A stretch of DNA of 64,000 nt, taken from Diplolepis rosae. Taxonomy: Eukaryota > Arthropoda > Insecta > Hymenoptera > Diplolepididae. Positions within the stretch are counted from its first letter, which is position 1; every line of letters starts with the position of its first letter. The notes beneath the pieces were generated by a model that saw only the letters and a program-made list of their open reading frames with translations, had not been told where the DNA came from and made no database searches. Positions 22,912-35,505 of the stretch are shown here, piece after piece. A program made the translations under genes and the position numbers. The stretch is from NCBI GenBank assembly GCA_030998225.1, contig JAPYXD010000680.1, forward strand, positions 12,338,001 to 12,402,000, read 5' to 3'.

Positions 22912-24433
22912 ATTTGATGTGACTTTAGTGCGTATACGAGTTTTTATGCGTACACTCGAATCTAATCTAGTATTCATCATGATTCTCGCCCATTGCACTT
23001 GATATTTCGCGACTAATTCCGGCCATTTTTATTTTCTCGATCTTGTGCAGTAGTAGCGTATTGTAATAGAGCATGCGCAGTTCAAATGTACAAGGCTTTG
23101 TGAGTACGGTACCAACGCTGTACGAAGAAGAAGAAGAATAGGAAGAAGATTACGCTTCGCTGTATGGTTATAGGCACATGCGCAGTTCAATTTTTACATG
23201 ACATTCCTCTGTATCGTAATGCGCAACATTACGCTACTCTCAACTGTAGCGTAAAAATGGGTTTACGCGCCGGAGGCACATAAAAAATATTCAAATGGTA
23301 GTTTGTGAAATTTTTTCAAGCTTTTTTCGTAATGAAGATTCAAATTATCACAGATTAATTATAGACTTTCTTATAAAAATTTGGGTCAAGAAAAATACTA
23401 AACATGAATGCTAACATGTTATAAAATTATTTAAAATACAATGTTATTTCAAAAATTGTGAATAAAAAAAATATTGAAGAATCGTTTACAAAAAATGCTT
23501 AAATCTAAGAAAATGACAATAAAAAGAACATCTTCCGTAAAAATATGTTTAAAGATTTAAAAAAATATAATTTCTATCAGAAATTATGTATAAGATGCAA
23601 AAGAATAAAAAATACAAACAGGTTTCGAAGTTGTAACGAAAAATGAAATTGAACCGTCACACCTAAGAAGGTTACCTAAAATTATTTGACTATTTTTCAA
23701 CGGCTTGTGAGCTTGACAATTTTTATGATTTCAATCTCCAAAATATACATTTATATAAAATTTCGAGAGCACAATTTTTTTTTCCTATGACAAACTTACT
23801 AAACAATTGAAGGTGCCTTTTTTTGATCTGGCGGCTCAATTAAAAAATTTTAAATAGGTAGGCAGGTTCGAGTTAGAACAATATAGTGGACTTTTATAAT
23901 TTCATTGTGGGGAAGTTTCTCAGAGTTTGAACGGATTAAGTTTATTTCCACTCCTTATTTCTGTATGAAGTAACAATATAAATGTATTAGTCAGACGCAC
24001 TTCCCATTTTTCTTTTTCTTTTTCTTTCCTGCTCTTGAACCTCCTCAAATGGGCCGTTTTCCTTATCGGTGACCAGGCAAACATTTATATGCTCTTTAGT
24101 TCAAAGTGCAACGAACGTAACGAGTCAATTCCGAAACAGGGGTTGATAAAAACCTTCCGTTTTATGCACATATGCGAGCGAGCATTCACGGCTTACGGTT
24201 ATCTACGGGGGTCAGTGATCTCGGCTTAATCTTCAACTTCATAAGAATAAAAAGATCTAGAAGAATAAGAATGGTCCCCTGATTATCTTTATCTTCATTT
24301 TACCAACCGTCATGCTACTTTCTTCATAAAAGTCAATATACTAAGTAAACAATCTTGTCAATCAAGGGCCTTCTGAGTCTTTAGGTAACATTTACATTTT
24401 TGGAATTACCTAGTTTGAAAAATGACTGGATTA
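22912..24433. other. AT-rich DNA, dispersed fragments only
   Basis: The region 23060-23280 is less AT-rich, contains two GCATGCGCAGTTCAA words and several TTACGCT words, and may be an old MITE. The region 23660-23850 is the relative of 1750-2000. The 64-codon frame at 24035-24229 is unassigned. Confidence 0.35.
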
Positions 24434-24926
24434 TACACGGAGAAAAATAGTTCAAGTTACTCAAATTATGAGCAAATTTGGGACATATGCTCTCTAAATT
24501 TGAATCAGTGAAAATCTACTGATTATCAGTGAAATTTGACTAATTCAAATAGCTAAAAAGAGATTACTGTAAATTAGTCAAATTTCACTGATTATTTCAG
24601 TGAAAATTGACTGATTTGACAGTCAAAAATATTTTTTTCACTGATGAATCAGTGAAAAGGTAAATCACTGATTCAATCAGTGAAAATTTGACTGATTCAG
24701 ATTTAGAGAGTGGAGAAGTTGGAAATTATTTAATATTATTGTAATTATTTGTGACTCTACTTTAAACTGTACTCTACATTTTGAAAGTTACCAGACTGTA
24801 ATGCATTCTTCAAGATTTAGTACATCAGAGATAATTACAATAATATTGAATCATATTTAACTTCCTCATGTGTCCTAACTTTGCTAAAAATTGAGTTAAG
24901 TTTCTTGAACTATTTCACCCCGTGTA
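24432..24926. mobile_element. Foldback TA element with CACGG ends, carrying an S MITE
   Basis: TA precedes CACGGAGAAAAATAGTTCAA at the left and follows the inverted CTTGAACTATTTCACCCCGTG at the right (24925-24926). The inner arms pair as well (GGACATATG near 24481 with CATGTGTCC near 24868; AATATTATTGTAATTAT with its inverse near 24840). S copy 4 lies in the left arm, and S copy 5 begins directly at the right TA. Confidence 0.7.
24490..24710 (+). mobile_element. Family S MITE, copy 4
   Basis: Complete, 221 bp, flanked by TG on both sides (24488-24489, 24711-24712). Nested in the foldback that surrounds it. Confidence 0.85.
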
Positions 24927-25146
24927 CTCCCTAAATCTGAATCAGTCGAATTTTCACTGATTGAATCAGTAATTTGCCATTTCACTGATTCATCAGTGCA
25001 AAAATATTTTTCACTGTTAAATCAGTTGATTTCCACTGAAGTAATCAGTGAAATTTGACTGATTTACAGTAAACTCTTTTTAGCTATTTGAATCAGTCAA
25101 CTTTCACTGATAATCAGTAGATTTTCACTGATTCAGATTTAGAGAG
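24927..25146 (-). mobile_element. Family S MITE, copy 5
   Basis: Complete, 220 bp, flanked by TA (24925-24926, 25147-25148). It lies in the opposite orientation to copy 4 and abuts the outer foldback at its TA. Confidence 0.85.
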
Positions 25147-25279
25147 TATAGAAGTTTGAAAATAGGATAACAATATAATTATGCAAATATCTGTTAAATT
25201 TTTCAGAAATTTTATGCTCGAAACTAAATTTGAACCCGTATCACTTCAAACTCAAATTCATCATAATGTCCAAACCAAA

Positions 25280-25700
25280 GTATAATTTAAAATTTCAAGA
25301 ATTCGAAACTATTTGAGCCCTCAAAATATAAAAAATGACCACATTTGGATCAAAAAAATTTCATAAAATAAACGATAAGAAACCAACAAAAAAGGAGGAA
25401 AGAAAAAAGAAGGCAACCTTCCAAAACCCCTTCCTTCTTTTTCATTCTTGCGTCCTCTTTTGTCTTTATTAGCCACAACCGCATCTTCATAAAAAATAAT
25501 TATAAATAACGTAAATGGTTGTAGGCAATAAAGACAAAAGTGAACGAAAGTTTTGGAAGGTTGCCTTCTTATTTCTTTTCTCCTTTTTTGTTGATTTCTT
25601 ATCGTTTATTTTATGAAATTTTTTGGATCTAAATGTGGTCATTTTTTGTATTTTGAAAGTTCCAACAGTTTCGAATTCATAAAATTTTAAATTTTATGTT
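25280..25700. mobile_element. Foldback element, about 420 bp
   Basis: The left arm with AATTCGAAAC near 25299, TGACCACATTTGGATC, AAACGATAAGAAACCAAC and GAAGGCAACCTTCCAAAA pairs with the inverse sequence at 25550-25690. The centre lies near 25490. One arm is repeated in diverged form at 61139-61400. Confidence 0.7.
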
Positions 25701-26004
25701 GTTACTATTTTAACCTGCAGATTCAGTAAACACAAACAATAAAATGACAAGTAGTTGAATTTTTTATAACTTCTCACTCATAATGTCGGTAAAAAATATT
25801 TTTTCTACCAGCGGATCAAAAAGTTAATTTTTTTGACCCCCAAGTGGAAAAAAAATCGTATGCGACACAGGAAAAACATTTATTTCACTCGTGTGATTGC
25901 TTCCCTCGCTTTTCTCGAGCATTAAACTTTACACTCACAAAATAAATTTGTTTCTCCCTAGGTGGATAATATACTATTATTTTACACTCTACTTATATTA
26001 TGGA
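25701..26004. other. AT-rich DNA with a dispersed repeat fragment
   Basis: The text around 25800-25930 (CGGATCAAAAAG, CCCCCAAGTGG, CACTCGTGTG) belongs to the loose family listed at 4740-5132. Nothing else is seen. Confidence 0.35.
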
Positions 26005-26645
26005 ACGGATAAAGTTCCGTATAGGTGTCACCTCCGATTCCTGTGGAACTACGTATACTTACGTATTTTTATGCGCTGATTACGTATATCATAGTGAAAA
26101 TTGTCGCAAATTTGAAGTTAATGATGGAAACCATAAGAAACCCATAAAATCATGGTTTTTTCCAATTATTTTTGCAAATAGTGAAAATTTTGAAAAACAT
26201 TTCAAATAAAAATTGTAGATCATAAAAAAATACATTTTTTCTCTGAAACCATTTATATACTGGTAATAACAGGTTTCTGAATGCAAAGAACAACAATGCT
26301 ACAGTACTGGCTCCACCTTGTTACAACTTCTAAACTTTGTCTATCTTTTTCTGGAAAACTATCACCTGTACGATAAAAATTAATACAACATAAAATGTGC
26401 ACCTCGATGAGATCTACAATTTTGATTTGAAATATTTTTTGAAATTCCCATTATTTACGAAATAAATGGAAAAAACCATGATTGTATGGGTTTTTTATAG
26501 TTTTCATCATTAAATTCAAATTTGCGCCAATTTTTAGTATGATATTCGTAATAAGCGCATCTAAATACGTAAGTACACGTAGTTCCAAAGAAAAAGGAGG
26601 TCAGACCTTTTCGGAACTGCACCCTTATGGGACTTTTCTTTATTT
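26005..26645. mobile_element. Foldback element with ACGTA-rich arms
   Basis: GGAACTACGTATACTTACGTA on the left at about 26042 faces its inverse TACGTAAGTACACGTAGTTCC near 26566. CCATAAAATCATGGTTTTTTCC near 26141 pairs with the complement near 26470. The outer ends carry AAAGTTCCGTATAGG and its imperfect inverse. The target duplication is not clear. The frames at 25897-26286 and 26482-26679 are arm translations. Confidence 0.65.
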
Positions 26646-27365
26646 ACTGACACGAATCAATATAAATGTCGGAGAATAGTTTATGAGACATAATTAAAGT
26701 TCCACTTTACCCCGCTGTTCCATCATGCCCCAACTTTTTTATAATATTAACATAAAATCATGTTGCATTGTGAAATGAAGCACCATCAATAGGTGTTCAT
26801 GAGAATTAGCGATGAGTGCGCGTTCCTGCGAGCACGAGCAGCGTAAATCGTATTACGGATTATTGCACGATCAAAAATATCCCTCGAGGATAATCCCTAA
26901 AGGTGATTCGAATGTGTGCGTGGAATTAACTTTGCTTGTGTGTTCAACAATCCTCTGTCTCTTACTGACCCATTTTCTTTTCTCTCACTTTTTTCTCTAT
27001 ATACAGTATATATCTGCCTCTCTTTTACTCATACATTCAAAGCACACAAACGCAAATGAGAGTTAAATGCAAGTGTGAAACGTCTACTTTAAATTCAAAA
27101 ACTGTAAATTTCGGTTTTTTTTACTTTGATGACTTTTTTAAATTTTGAAATAAATTTTTCAGAATCTTTTAGAAAATTATTGCAAGACATGTTCCGATAC
27201 ATGTTTTCAATTTTACATTGACCCACAGTTATAAATTTATGATAATTGAATTGGCATGGGGTCAATTACTTTTTTCCCAACCTTTTAAGTGGTGGAAACC
27301 ATAAAATTTCAAAGGTACAAATTATGCCCTCTTTTTTAAATACATTTCAATGACAGTTTCATACT
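26646..27365. other. Low-copy DNA, no assigned feature
   Basis: The 84-codon frame at 26812-27066 ends in a hydrophobic, leucine- and serine-rich stretch that arises from pyrimidine-rich DNA. It has no recognised domain and no repeat partner. Confidence 0.3.
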
Positions 27366-27815
27366 CTAGATCAGTGAAGTGATTAGAATCAGAAAAGTGA
27401 TTAGTGTTTTTAAAAAAAACTTCCTTCTATTAAGGCTCTAACCCTTTTGAAACTGTGCTTTTTTGGCTCCTTTGTTTTTTTTGGTTTTGTGTTTTTGTGA
27501 TTTTTGTGTTGTTTCTATGTTATTTCGTGTTTTTTGTGTTTCTTGTTTTATTCGTGTTTTTTGGTTTTTTGTGTTCTCTTTTTAAAAAATATATTTTAAC
27601 TTCAGTGTCGTGCTCTAGATCAGTGAAGTGATAAGAATTAAAAAAGTGATTAGTGTTTTTATAAAAAAATCTTTTCCTTCTATTAAGGATTTAACCCTTT
27701 TGAAACTTTTGCTTTTTGGCACTTTTGTTCTTGTTTGTATTTTTGTGATTTTTGTGTTGTTTCTGTTTTTTTCGCGTTTTTTGTGTTTTTTCGTTTAGAA
27801 AATGTTTCTTTAAAA
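27366..27815. repeat. Tandem duplication, period about 249 bp
   Basis: CTAGATCAGTGAAGTGAT at about 27367 recurs at about 27615, followed in each copy by AGTGATTAGTGTTTTT, a TTCCTTCTATTAAGG block and a long TTTTGTG-rich tail. Two diverged copies. Confidence 0.75.
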
Positions 27816-29880
27816 ATTAAATATCGGAAGATTTTTTAAAATGAAACATTTATTTCAAATAAATATATTTGAAGATTTGTTACTTATTTTTAAAATTGGA
27901 AACAGTAGAGTTGTAGAGAAAATTTTCTCCGAAAAAATAAGCCATGATTTATAAAAATCCAATCATTTTTGAAAAATTGATAAGAAGTGGTATTAAGGGA
28001 AAATTCTATTACAAAAAACATTATTAAAAGTATTATTTTTCGTAATTTTACATTTTTTGAATAAAAAGTTATGTTTTTTGTTTCATAAAACATCATTTCA
28101 AGTCATAAAATCATAGAAAAACTTTATTTATCAGAAACCTGATGTTCGGAACGATAAATAACCTACATGCAAGTGCAAAATTGAAAATTTCGTTTTTTTT
28201 TACTTTGATAACTATTTATAATTTTATACTAAATTATTCAAAATCGTTTGGAAAAATTTGCTTTTGGTTTAAAAATTAATATCAGTTGTGACAAAGACTA
28301 AAAGTTTTATATTTTTCATCAAAAGAGAAAAATATGTGTCTGTTGAAGATTTTAAGAAATTGAAACTGTTAAATTGTTCACTTGAATGGAAAATTTAATA
28401 ATTATTGTCAAAAAACATATGAATTGATACCTAAAAGTTTTTCACCTAAAATAATGTCGAAAATAAAAAAATTAATTTCTAATGTATACCAAAGAGTCAA
28501 CGTCCGATAAAATCTTCCTTCTTGTTCTAAACTTCATTAAAATTGATAAGTGTTTTATTCTTATACAATAAATTAAAATGAAGATTAGATTAATTTTAAG
28601 CTCCACTCCACATTAAAGTTCAGCTCCACTGCCTTGACATCCTAACAAGTAATAATAAAAATGTAATTTTCAAACAAACTTTCTTTTTTTCATGATATTA
28701 TTTCATGAAAACTGGGCTTAGATTTTTTTTCATTGTGTATTCATTAAGACCACAGACTCAACTTTTAATGTTCCGAGGCTCTCAAATAAAAATCTAAAGG
28801 TAGTCTTAAGTCTTTATTAATGTAAATGCTATCGTTATCAAAGGCCCTTGTCTGCTTTCTATCTATAATAGGATTTCACTTCTACTCTTTAACGCGAGCT
28901 TTAAAGTGCAATTCGATTTCTCAAATTTTCTTTCTTTCTTTATATTTTTAATAAAAAATCACGTGGCTATTCATCGACAGCCCTCAAAATATTTTTTCAT
29001 TTTTAACACAATATATTCCTGATAAAAATTTACTCCTCTTGAACTATACAATAAAACCTGTAATTAATAAAAATCTAACCCTTTTCGCTAGAACTCAGTT
29101 TGAAAAAAAATACAAATTTCTACGAAAAGGAACAACTCAGCTGTCAAATTATTGTGCTTTATTAAAATCTATTATCCACCGAGAACAAAAATTCAGCAAT
29201 TGCAACAAAATAGTTGTGTGAGGCACTTTTTGTTCTCATAACAAAATTATTTTCTTAAGTTAACTAAATGTTAATTTTGCCTTTAGTTTTGTAGTCCTGA
29301 AAAATGTTTTTGAGGCAAAAAAAGTTTTGATTGCCCAAAAAACTGTTTTTTTGCACAAATACAAAAAAATTATTTTATTAAGCCAACAGTTTTTTTTTGG
29401 TCGTTACAAATCGTTTTCTTAGTCTGTATTATTTAGAAAACACATTTGGATGTGAATGGACGTATTCAAAAAATATTTCCATGAGAAAATAGAGACTTTT
29501 TAGAGTTTTAAATCTATTCTTATGCAAGTTCTTATGATTGAAGAAGTTTCTATCTCTGACGCGAAAGGCCGCAACAATCCTATTTCTTTCTTATGCAAAA
29601 TCTCTAGCGTGTAGAGCGTTAAGGGATTAAAAGTCTACTCTATAGGGTCATCTGTGAGCTTAGAGTGCCTAACAAGATTAGTCTAAGACGTCGAGTCCGC
29701 ATATCCCACGGATTATATATTATGTATTCACCTGATGTATTCACAGAAATCTAGTTCGCCTCGTAAAGGAAAGCTACACGTTGTTTGTAATACCCTGGAA
29801 ACAAATTCAAAATATCAGTAATTGATTACTTAATTGGAATATAAATCAAATAAAAATAAAACTAATTGCTTGCAACTAAT
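27816..29880. other. AT-rich DNA with a foldback fragment
   Basis: The region 27885-28165 is a right-half fragment of the foldback at 11190-11672. A block at 29225-29420 with ACAAAATTATTTT and TTGCCCAAAAAAC words resembles 47570-48005 in opposite orientation. Around 29600-29780 the sequence is mixed and low copy. No gene is supported. Confidence 0.35.
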
Positions 29881-29881
29881 T

Positions 29882-31291
29882 TGCTTGCAAGTTTGAGCGC
29901 ACCTGAGCGCGATTTAAACGCGCTTTGCACTCCGAAATTTAAAAAAAAAATTCTTCATTAATAAACAAAAGATATACTTCTTATGGAAAAATAGTCAGCG
30001 CCAAAACTGTAGATATTTTTGAAATAAACTATTTTGTTTCTTAACATTTTTCAGTATCTTGTATATTATGTCGAGGAAATTGAAATTTGGATTTTTAAAA
30101 AAACTTTTTTGGTTAATAAAAGAAAAGATGTGACTTCTATGAAAAAATAGTTAACAGCAAATTTGTAAATTAAAAAAAAAAAGACTTTCATTTCATTTTT
30201 TACGTATATCACATAAATTTTGTGAAATTTTTCATTTTTGATAATGTTTTTTACGACTAAAACGAAAACTACGTGCCGGATCAAAATATAGTCTTCAGTA
30301 AATTTGTGTACTTATTGGAGATGAGTACTTTTGTCAGCAACATTTTTTTCGTATCTTGTATAATTCTTTTGGAAACCGAAAGTTTTTATTTTTAATAAAA
30401 TTTTTCATTACTTAACAGAAAATATTACTGCTATGAAAAAATGTTTGAGATCAAAGTTTTAGATTTCTTTGTAATTAACAATTTTGTTCCTCAACATTTT
30501 CTCCGTATCTCGTATATTTTGGCGGGAAAATTGAATTATTGATTTTCATAAAAACGTTTTTAATGATTAGATAAAAAAATATAACTCTTATGAAAAAATA
30601 GTCAAATGCTAATTTGTAGATCTTTTTGAAATGGATAATCTTGTTACTTAAAATTTTCTCGTATTTCCTATATTTCGGCAGAAAAATTGAATTTTTGATT
30701 TTTAAAATAACATTTTCGATGAATTAAAGAAAATATATAACTCCTATGAATAAATCATCAGCAGAAAATTTGTAGATCTTTTTGAAACGAATAATTTTGC
30801 TTTCAAAAGTTTTTTTCGTATCCCGCATAGATTTAGTGAAAAATTGAATTTAAAATTTTTTATAAAATTTATTACGATTATAATGAAAACTACGTGCCCG
30901 ATCAGAAAATAGTCTGAGATAAATTTGTATATCTCCTTGAGATAAACAATTTTCTTTCTGACATGTTTTTCGTATCTTGTATAGTTTTTTTGGAAACCAA
31001 AAGTATTTATTATTAATAACATTTTTCATTAATAAACAAAAGATATAACTCCTATAAAAAGTTAATGATAAAAAAATTTTTAGACCTTTTCGAAATAAAT
31101 AATTTTGTTTCTTAACATTTTATCCGCATCTCGTATATTTTGTTGAGAAATTTTAATTTTTTAAAAAACAAAAACATTTTGATGTATAAACCATTTTTTC
31201 TCACTCAAAGGCTCTCAAAACGTCGAGATGTTATGAAAATTTTGAAAGTAATTTTTTACATAAATCCAATACCTTCTCATATAATGAGAAT
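29882..31291 (+). mobile_element. Family H copy, long unit array
   Basis: It begins with the module TTGCAAGTTTGAGCGCACC and GCGCTTTGCACTCCG. About nine AT-rich units follow, with CGTATCTTGTAT or CGTATCTCGTAT words every 110-160 bp. It ends with AAAGGCTCTCAAAACGTCG and the hairpin TTCTCATATAATGAGAA near 31271-31289. The microsatellite is absent. Confidence 0.6.
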
Positions 31292-31869
31292 GCAATAAGG
31301 CTCAATATTTCATTCCTTTCACTTAATGCGAGTTCAAATTGAATGCAATCCAGAAAAAGAATAAATAAATATGGTTTGAAACAAATTTATAAACTTAAAG
31401 AAATCATTGGGAATTTATATCCAAGTGTCCCACTTTAGCCACATTTCGAAGATTGCAGTTTACTTGTCATAAGAGAATGCGTTTGAAAAGATATAGAAGT
31501 ACATATAAATGGAAGAAAGAGCGTGAAGGGGGAGCCTTATCTTCCCTGGTCGACTAGTACTCCATTTCAAGTTGAGATACGACCAGCTTCGGTTTTAATG
31601 TCTTTTCTCGTGTTTTGATTAAGAGAGGCAACCACCTAACGACGAGACAAGGAGGCCAAAGAAGGGCTTCTAATATCAAAGAGTGAGATAAAAGATAGCT
31701 ATAAGAGAAAGGGAAGGAGGCAAGCTTTGAGTAATTGCCGACTTGTGACTGTTAGATCGTCAAAAGCTGCTTCCTTTCACTTTAGCACCAGCCAAAAATT
31801 CTGATAAGCTCCCTTCCTTTCAAAACCATAAAGATTCATTAAAATCTAAAAGTAACTCAAGATTCGCTT
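31292..31869. other. Low-copy, less AT-rich island
   Basis: The part 31500-31800 is purine-rich on the plus strand in several runs and unmatched in the window. No frame or repeat is supported. Confidence 0.3.
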
Positions 31870-32310
31870 CAAGGCTTCTTGGCGAAAGTTTCAAATTAGA
31901 ATTCAATCTGAGGGAATCAGAGCTACTTTGAGCAATTCCGAAATCTGTTTTTGAATCATTCCAAAACAGTCCGAAAAACGTTTTGAATATCTTTCGATGC
32001 GGAGACTCCAATCCGAATGGATCCGAAACAAATTTTCAATTCGAATCAATTTCGAGTTTGAGTTGATCCAAACCTAATTTTTAATTCGAATGAACTTTAG
32101 GCTGGAATGACTCGAATTGAAAATTCAGTTTAAATCAGCTCAAACTCAAATTGATTCCATTCGATTCGAATTGAAAACATGGTTCGGATTCATTCAGTTA
32201 GGAGAATTAAATCGGAATGAGTATCAACCGGTTTGGATCAAACGATATTTAAAATGTTTTTCGAATTGGTTCGGAATGATTCAGAATAGCTCGAATTGAA
32301 TTCCTCCCCA
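31870..32310. repeat. Dispersed satellite-like units
   Basis: Diverged copies of the 240 bp satellite type, with TCGAATTGAAAAC, TTCGGATTCATTC and TCGATGCGGAGAC words. Probably one and a half units, isolated from the main array. Confidence 0.55.
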
Positions 32311-32530
32311 AAACTTTCGTTAGAGATTCCAAATACATTGTTATGAATTTCTGTTGGAATTTATGGAAATACGAACTAAAGTTTTTTAGAGTAACATGTA
32401 ACGGAAAATTCTATTCCAAATTCATAATTTCAAAAAAAAATCGAAAATTTCAGTCACTTTTCCTTAAGTTTGAGATACGTTTACAGACTTTGAAAAATGA
32501 CACAAAACTTTTTCTACAAAAAATTATATT

Positions 32531-33086
32531 CAAGGTAGTTGATCCACGAAAATTAGACCTCAGGCAAAAATAGATAATTTTGCTTTCAAGAATAACAATA
32601 TTATTATTGAAGAGATATTTTGGAAGAGAAATGATTAATTTTCATGAAAAAAATTTGAAATACAGAAAAATAATTTTATTAATAAATTTTATTTTTGCCC
32701 CAACTTTTTTTCTTATTGCTTCTTACCAAATTTTAAAACATTATGCGATTTTAATAAATTAAAAATCACTTTCTCAAAAAAAGATTCCATACAACTTAAC
32801 CATTTACAATTTTTAAAAATGAATTAATTATTATCAAATTCAACAATTTGTTTATAAAAATTTCGTTTTGGAAAATGTTTTTTTAATAGTTTCAGCCATT
32901 AAAGAATTTATTTTTAAAAATCAGAAACGGTGAGGTTGTGGGAAATCTTTTCTCTGAACAAATGATTCATGATTTATTAGAATCGCATAATTTTTTAGAA
33001 CTTGGTAAGAAGCAATAAGAAAAAAAGTTGGGTCAAAAATAAAATTTATTAATAAAATTATTTTTCTGTCTTTCAAATTTTTTTGT
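32531..33086. mobile_element. Foldback family F copy, right end lost
   Basis: It starts CAAGGTAGTTGATCCACG with a degraded TTAA (TTCA). The centre lies near 32820. The right arm stops at about 33086 and joins a 26 bp family H piece. Confidence 0.75.
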
Positions 33087-33108
33087 TTAAAAAATGGAAT
33101 TTTAAATT

Positions 33109-33780
33109 TTAAGGTAGTTCGTTCACAAAAATTAGACTTCAGGAAAAAATACATAATTTTGCTTTCATGAATAGCAATATTATTATTGAAGGGCTAATTT
33201 GAAAGAGAAAAGATTATTTTTCATGAAAAAAATTTGAAACATTAAAAAATTAATTTTATTAAGAAATTTTATTTTTGACCAAACTTATTTTCTTATCGCT
33301 TCAAGACAAATTTTTAAAAATAATGCGATTCTAATAAATCACCATTCATTTTTTTAGAAAAAAGATTCCCTACAACATGACCGTTTCCAATTTTTGAAAA
33401 TGAATCAATTATTATCAAATTGAGCAATTTCTTTATAAAAATTTTGGTTTGAAAAATTGTTTCTTTATAATTTCAGCCATTAAAGAATTCATTTTCAAAA
33501 ATTGGAAACGGTCAAGTTGTAGGGAATCTTTTTCCTAAAAAAATGAACCATGATTTATTAGAATCGCATCATCTTTAAAAATTTGTCTCGAAGCGATAAG
33601 AAAATAAGTTTGGTCAAAAATAAAATTTACTAATAAAATTATTTATTTGTGTTTCAAATTTTTTTCATGTGAAATAATCTTTTCTATTTCCAAATAGCCC
33701 TTCAATAATAATATTGCTATTCTGGACTTACATTGACCCTTATTCTTGAAAGCAAAATTATCTATTTTTGCCTTTGGTTT
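33109..33780. mobile_element. Foldback family F copy, left flank in family H
   Basis: TTAA at 33109-33112 is followed by GGTAGTTCGTTCAC. The right arm contains a 23 bp insertion (GGACTTACATTGACCC and flanks, near 33723-33746). It loses its terminus after GCCTTTGGTTTAATC. The 26 bases to the left are family H text ending AATTTTAA. Confidence 0.7.
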
Positions 33781-34012
33781 AATCAAAATTAGCAAAATAT
33801 TTTTACATTTTGGTTTTCAATTGAAATTATTTTTTTCTATAAACAGCACTTTTTGTAGGAACAATTTCAAGTATAAATGAAACTAACTCGTTATTACGGT
33901 TTTATTCCTCAAACTTGATGCAAAGCAGTTGAAAATGTAGGAATATATAAAATTCCATGTTTTCATGATTTTTAATAATTTTTTTATCTTCCACATAATT
34001 TTTTTAATGCTT

Positions 34013-34600
34013 AGTACCTTTTTCTAGAAAGGTTTTGGGGTTTTTTTAAAAATTCCAACACCTTTATGTATTTTTAAACTAAAAATTTTAAGTTTTTTTG
34101 GCATTTTTTTGACATTTTTTGACTTTGAATAACTTTTTTGTTATTCAACTAATTAATATGATTCTCTTTTTATTATCTTCCTTAAAATGTGTAGCAACTT
34201 TTTGGGCATGTAAAGAACTCTAGTTAAAAAAATAACAACAAAATATGTTTTTACCATATTTTGGGATATTTTTATTTATTTATTCATTTTATTGCATTTG
34301 TAACTTTTCTTTCTGCCATGTTACCTTATTTTCCATACCCGAAAAGTTGCTACGCATTATAAGGAACAAAATATGAGAAGAATCATGCCAATTGGTTGAA
34401 AAACAAAAAAGTTATTCAAAGTCAATAAATGTCAAAAAAATTCTCAAAAAACTCAACATTTTTAGTTTAAAAGTACATAAAGGTGCTGGAATTTTCCAAA
34501 ACCCCGAAAACGTTTGTAAATAAATGTGGTAAACATAAAAATATTGTATGGAAGGTCTAAACTCAAAAAATAAAAATATTGAAGGTGGCGGATCCCTTGA
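34013..34600. mobile_element. Longer relative of the foldback at 720-1160
   Basis: The arms with TTGACTTTGAATAACTTTTTT and its inverse, and AACACCTTTATGTA against TACATAAAGGTGCTGG, pair around a centre near 34300. The right terminus GAAGGTGGCGGATCCCTTGAA matches the 720-1160 ends with a mutated TTAA. The left outer arm is missing or replaced. Confidence 0.65.
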
Positions 34601-35279
34601 AGCGACGATACTTGAGAAATATTATATAGAAAAAAGTGACGATGAATTATTGTGACTAGAAAGTCAAATAACTTTTCATGAAAAGATCATCTCATAAAAT
34701 TTGCAAATTAAGCAATACATTCAATTAGCAATATTGACATGACATGAAATTTTATTCACATTCGTTAAATGTCCAATTAAAAACAACATTTAGCAAACAA
34801 TGTATACATTGATTTCAATATTTGGAACTCTAGCCAAAAGAAGAGAAATATCCCTAAAATGATTTAGTACTTAATTGACGTGATTTTTATAAAAAAAAAT
34901 TAGTTCATCCAAGTTGATGATTAAACATAATTTACAAGTATATTTATTCGTATTACGAAAGTTAAGGACAATTTCCTTCACTGCTATTCTTACTCAAAAA
35001 TGATATTTAAAATATTTATTTCACTTGGAGATTAATTCCGTAATCCTTGACTTCTGACAAATAAAATCTCAATACGTTTTTAAAATGAACTGGAAAAAAT
35101 GAGTCCAACCAAATGTTAATAATTTGAATAACAAAATTCTTTTCAGTTTCATTCTGGAAATAATTTCAACTCATTTAAATCAATTTTCTTTTTCAGTGAC
35201 TTCTAATTATTTTAAAATCACTTTCTGACAATCAATTTCAGAAATTAACTTATCTAAGCAAATAAATTTCTTCTTCGTA
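34601..35279. other. AT-rich DNA, nothing assigned
   Basis: No repeat, TIR or conserved frame is seen. Confidence 0.3.
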
Positions 35280-35505
35280 CTCTCTAAATCTAAATTAGTC
35301 AAAATCTACTAATTATCAATGAACCTTGACTGATTAAAAAAGCTAAAAAGAGGTTACTGTGAATCAGTCAAATTTCACCGATTATTTCAGCGAAAATTAA
35401 CTGATTCACCAGTGAAAAATATTTTGCACTGATTCGATCAGTGAAAATTAACTTATTTAACAGTGAAAATATTTGTTCATTAGTAAATCACTGAAAAGGC
35501 AAATT
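35280..35505 (+). mobile_element. Family S MITE, copy 6, right end lost
   Basis: The left terminus CTCTCTAAATCTAAATTAGT follows TA. The array of ATCAGT words is more diverged than in other copies, and the element fades near AAAAGGCAAATTG. Confidence 0.7.
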
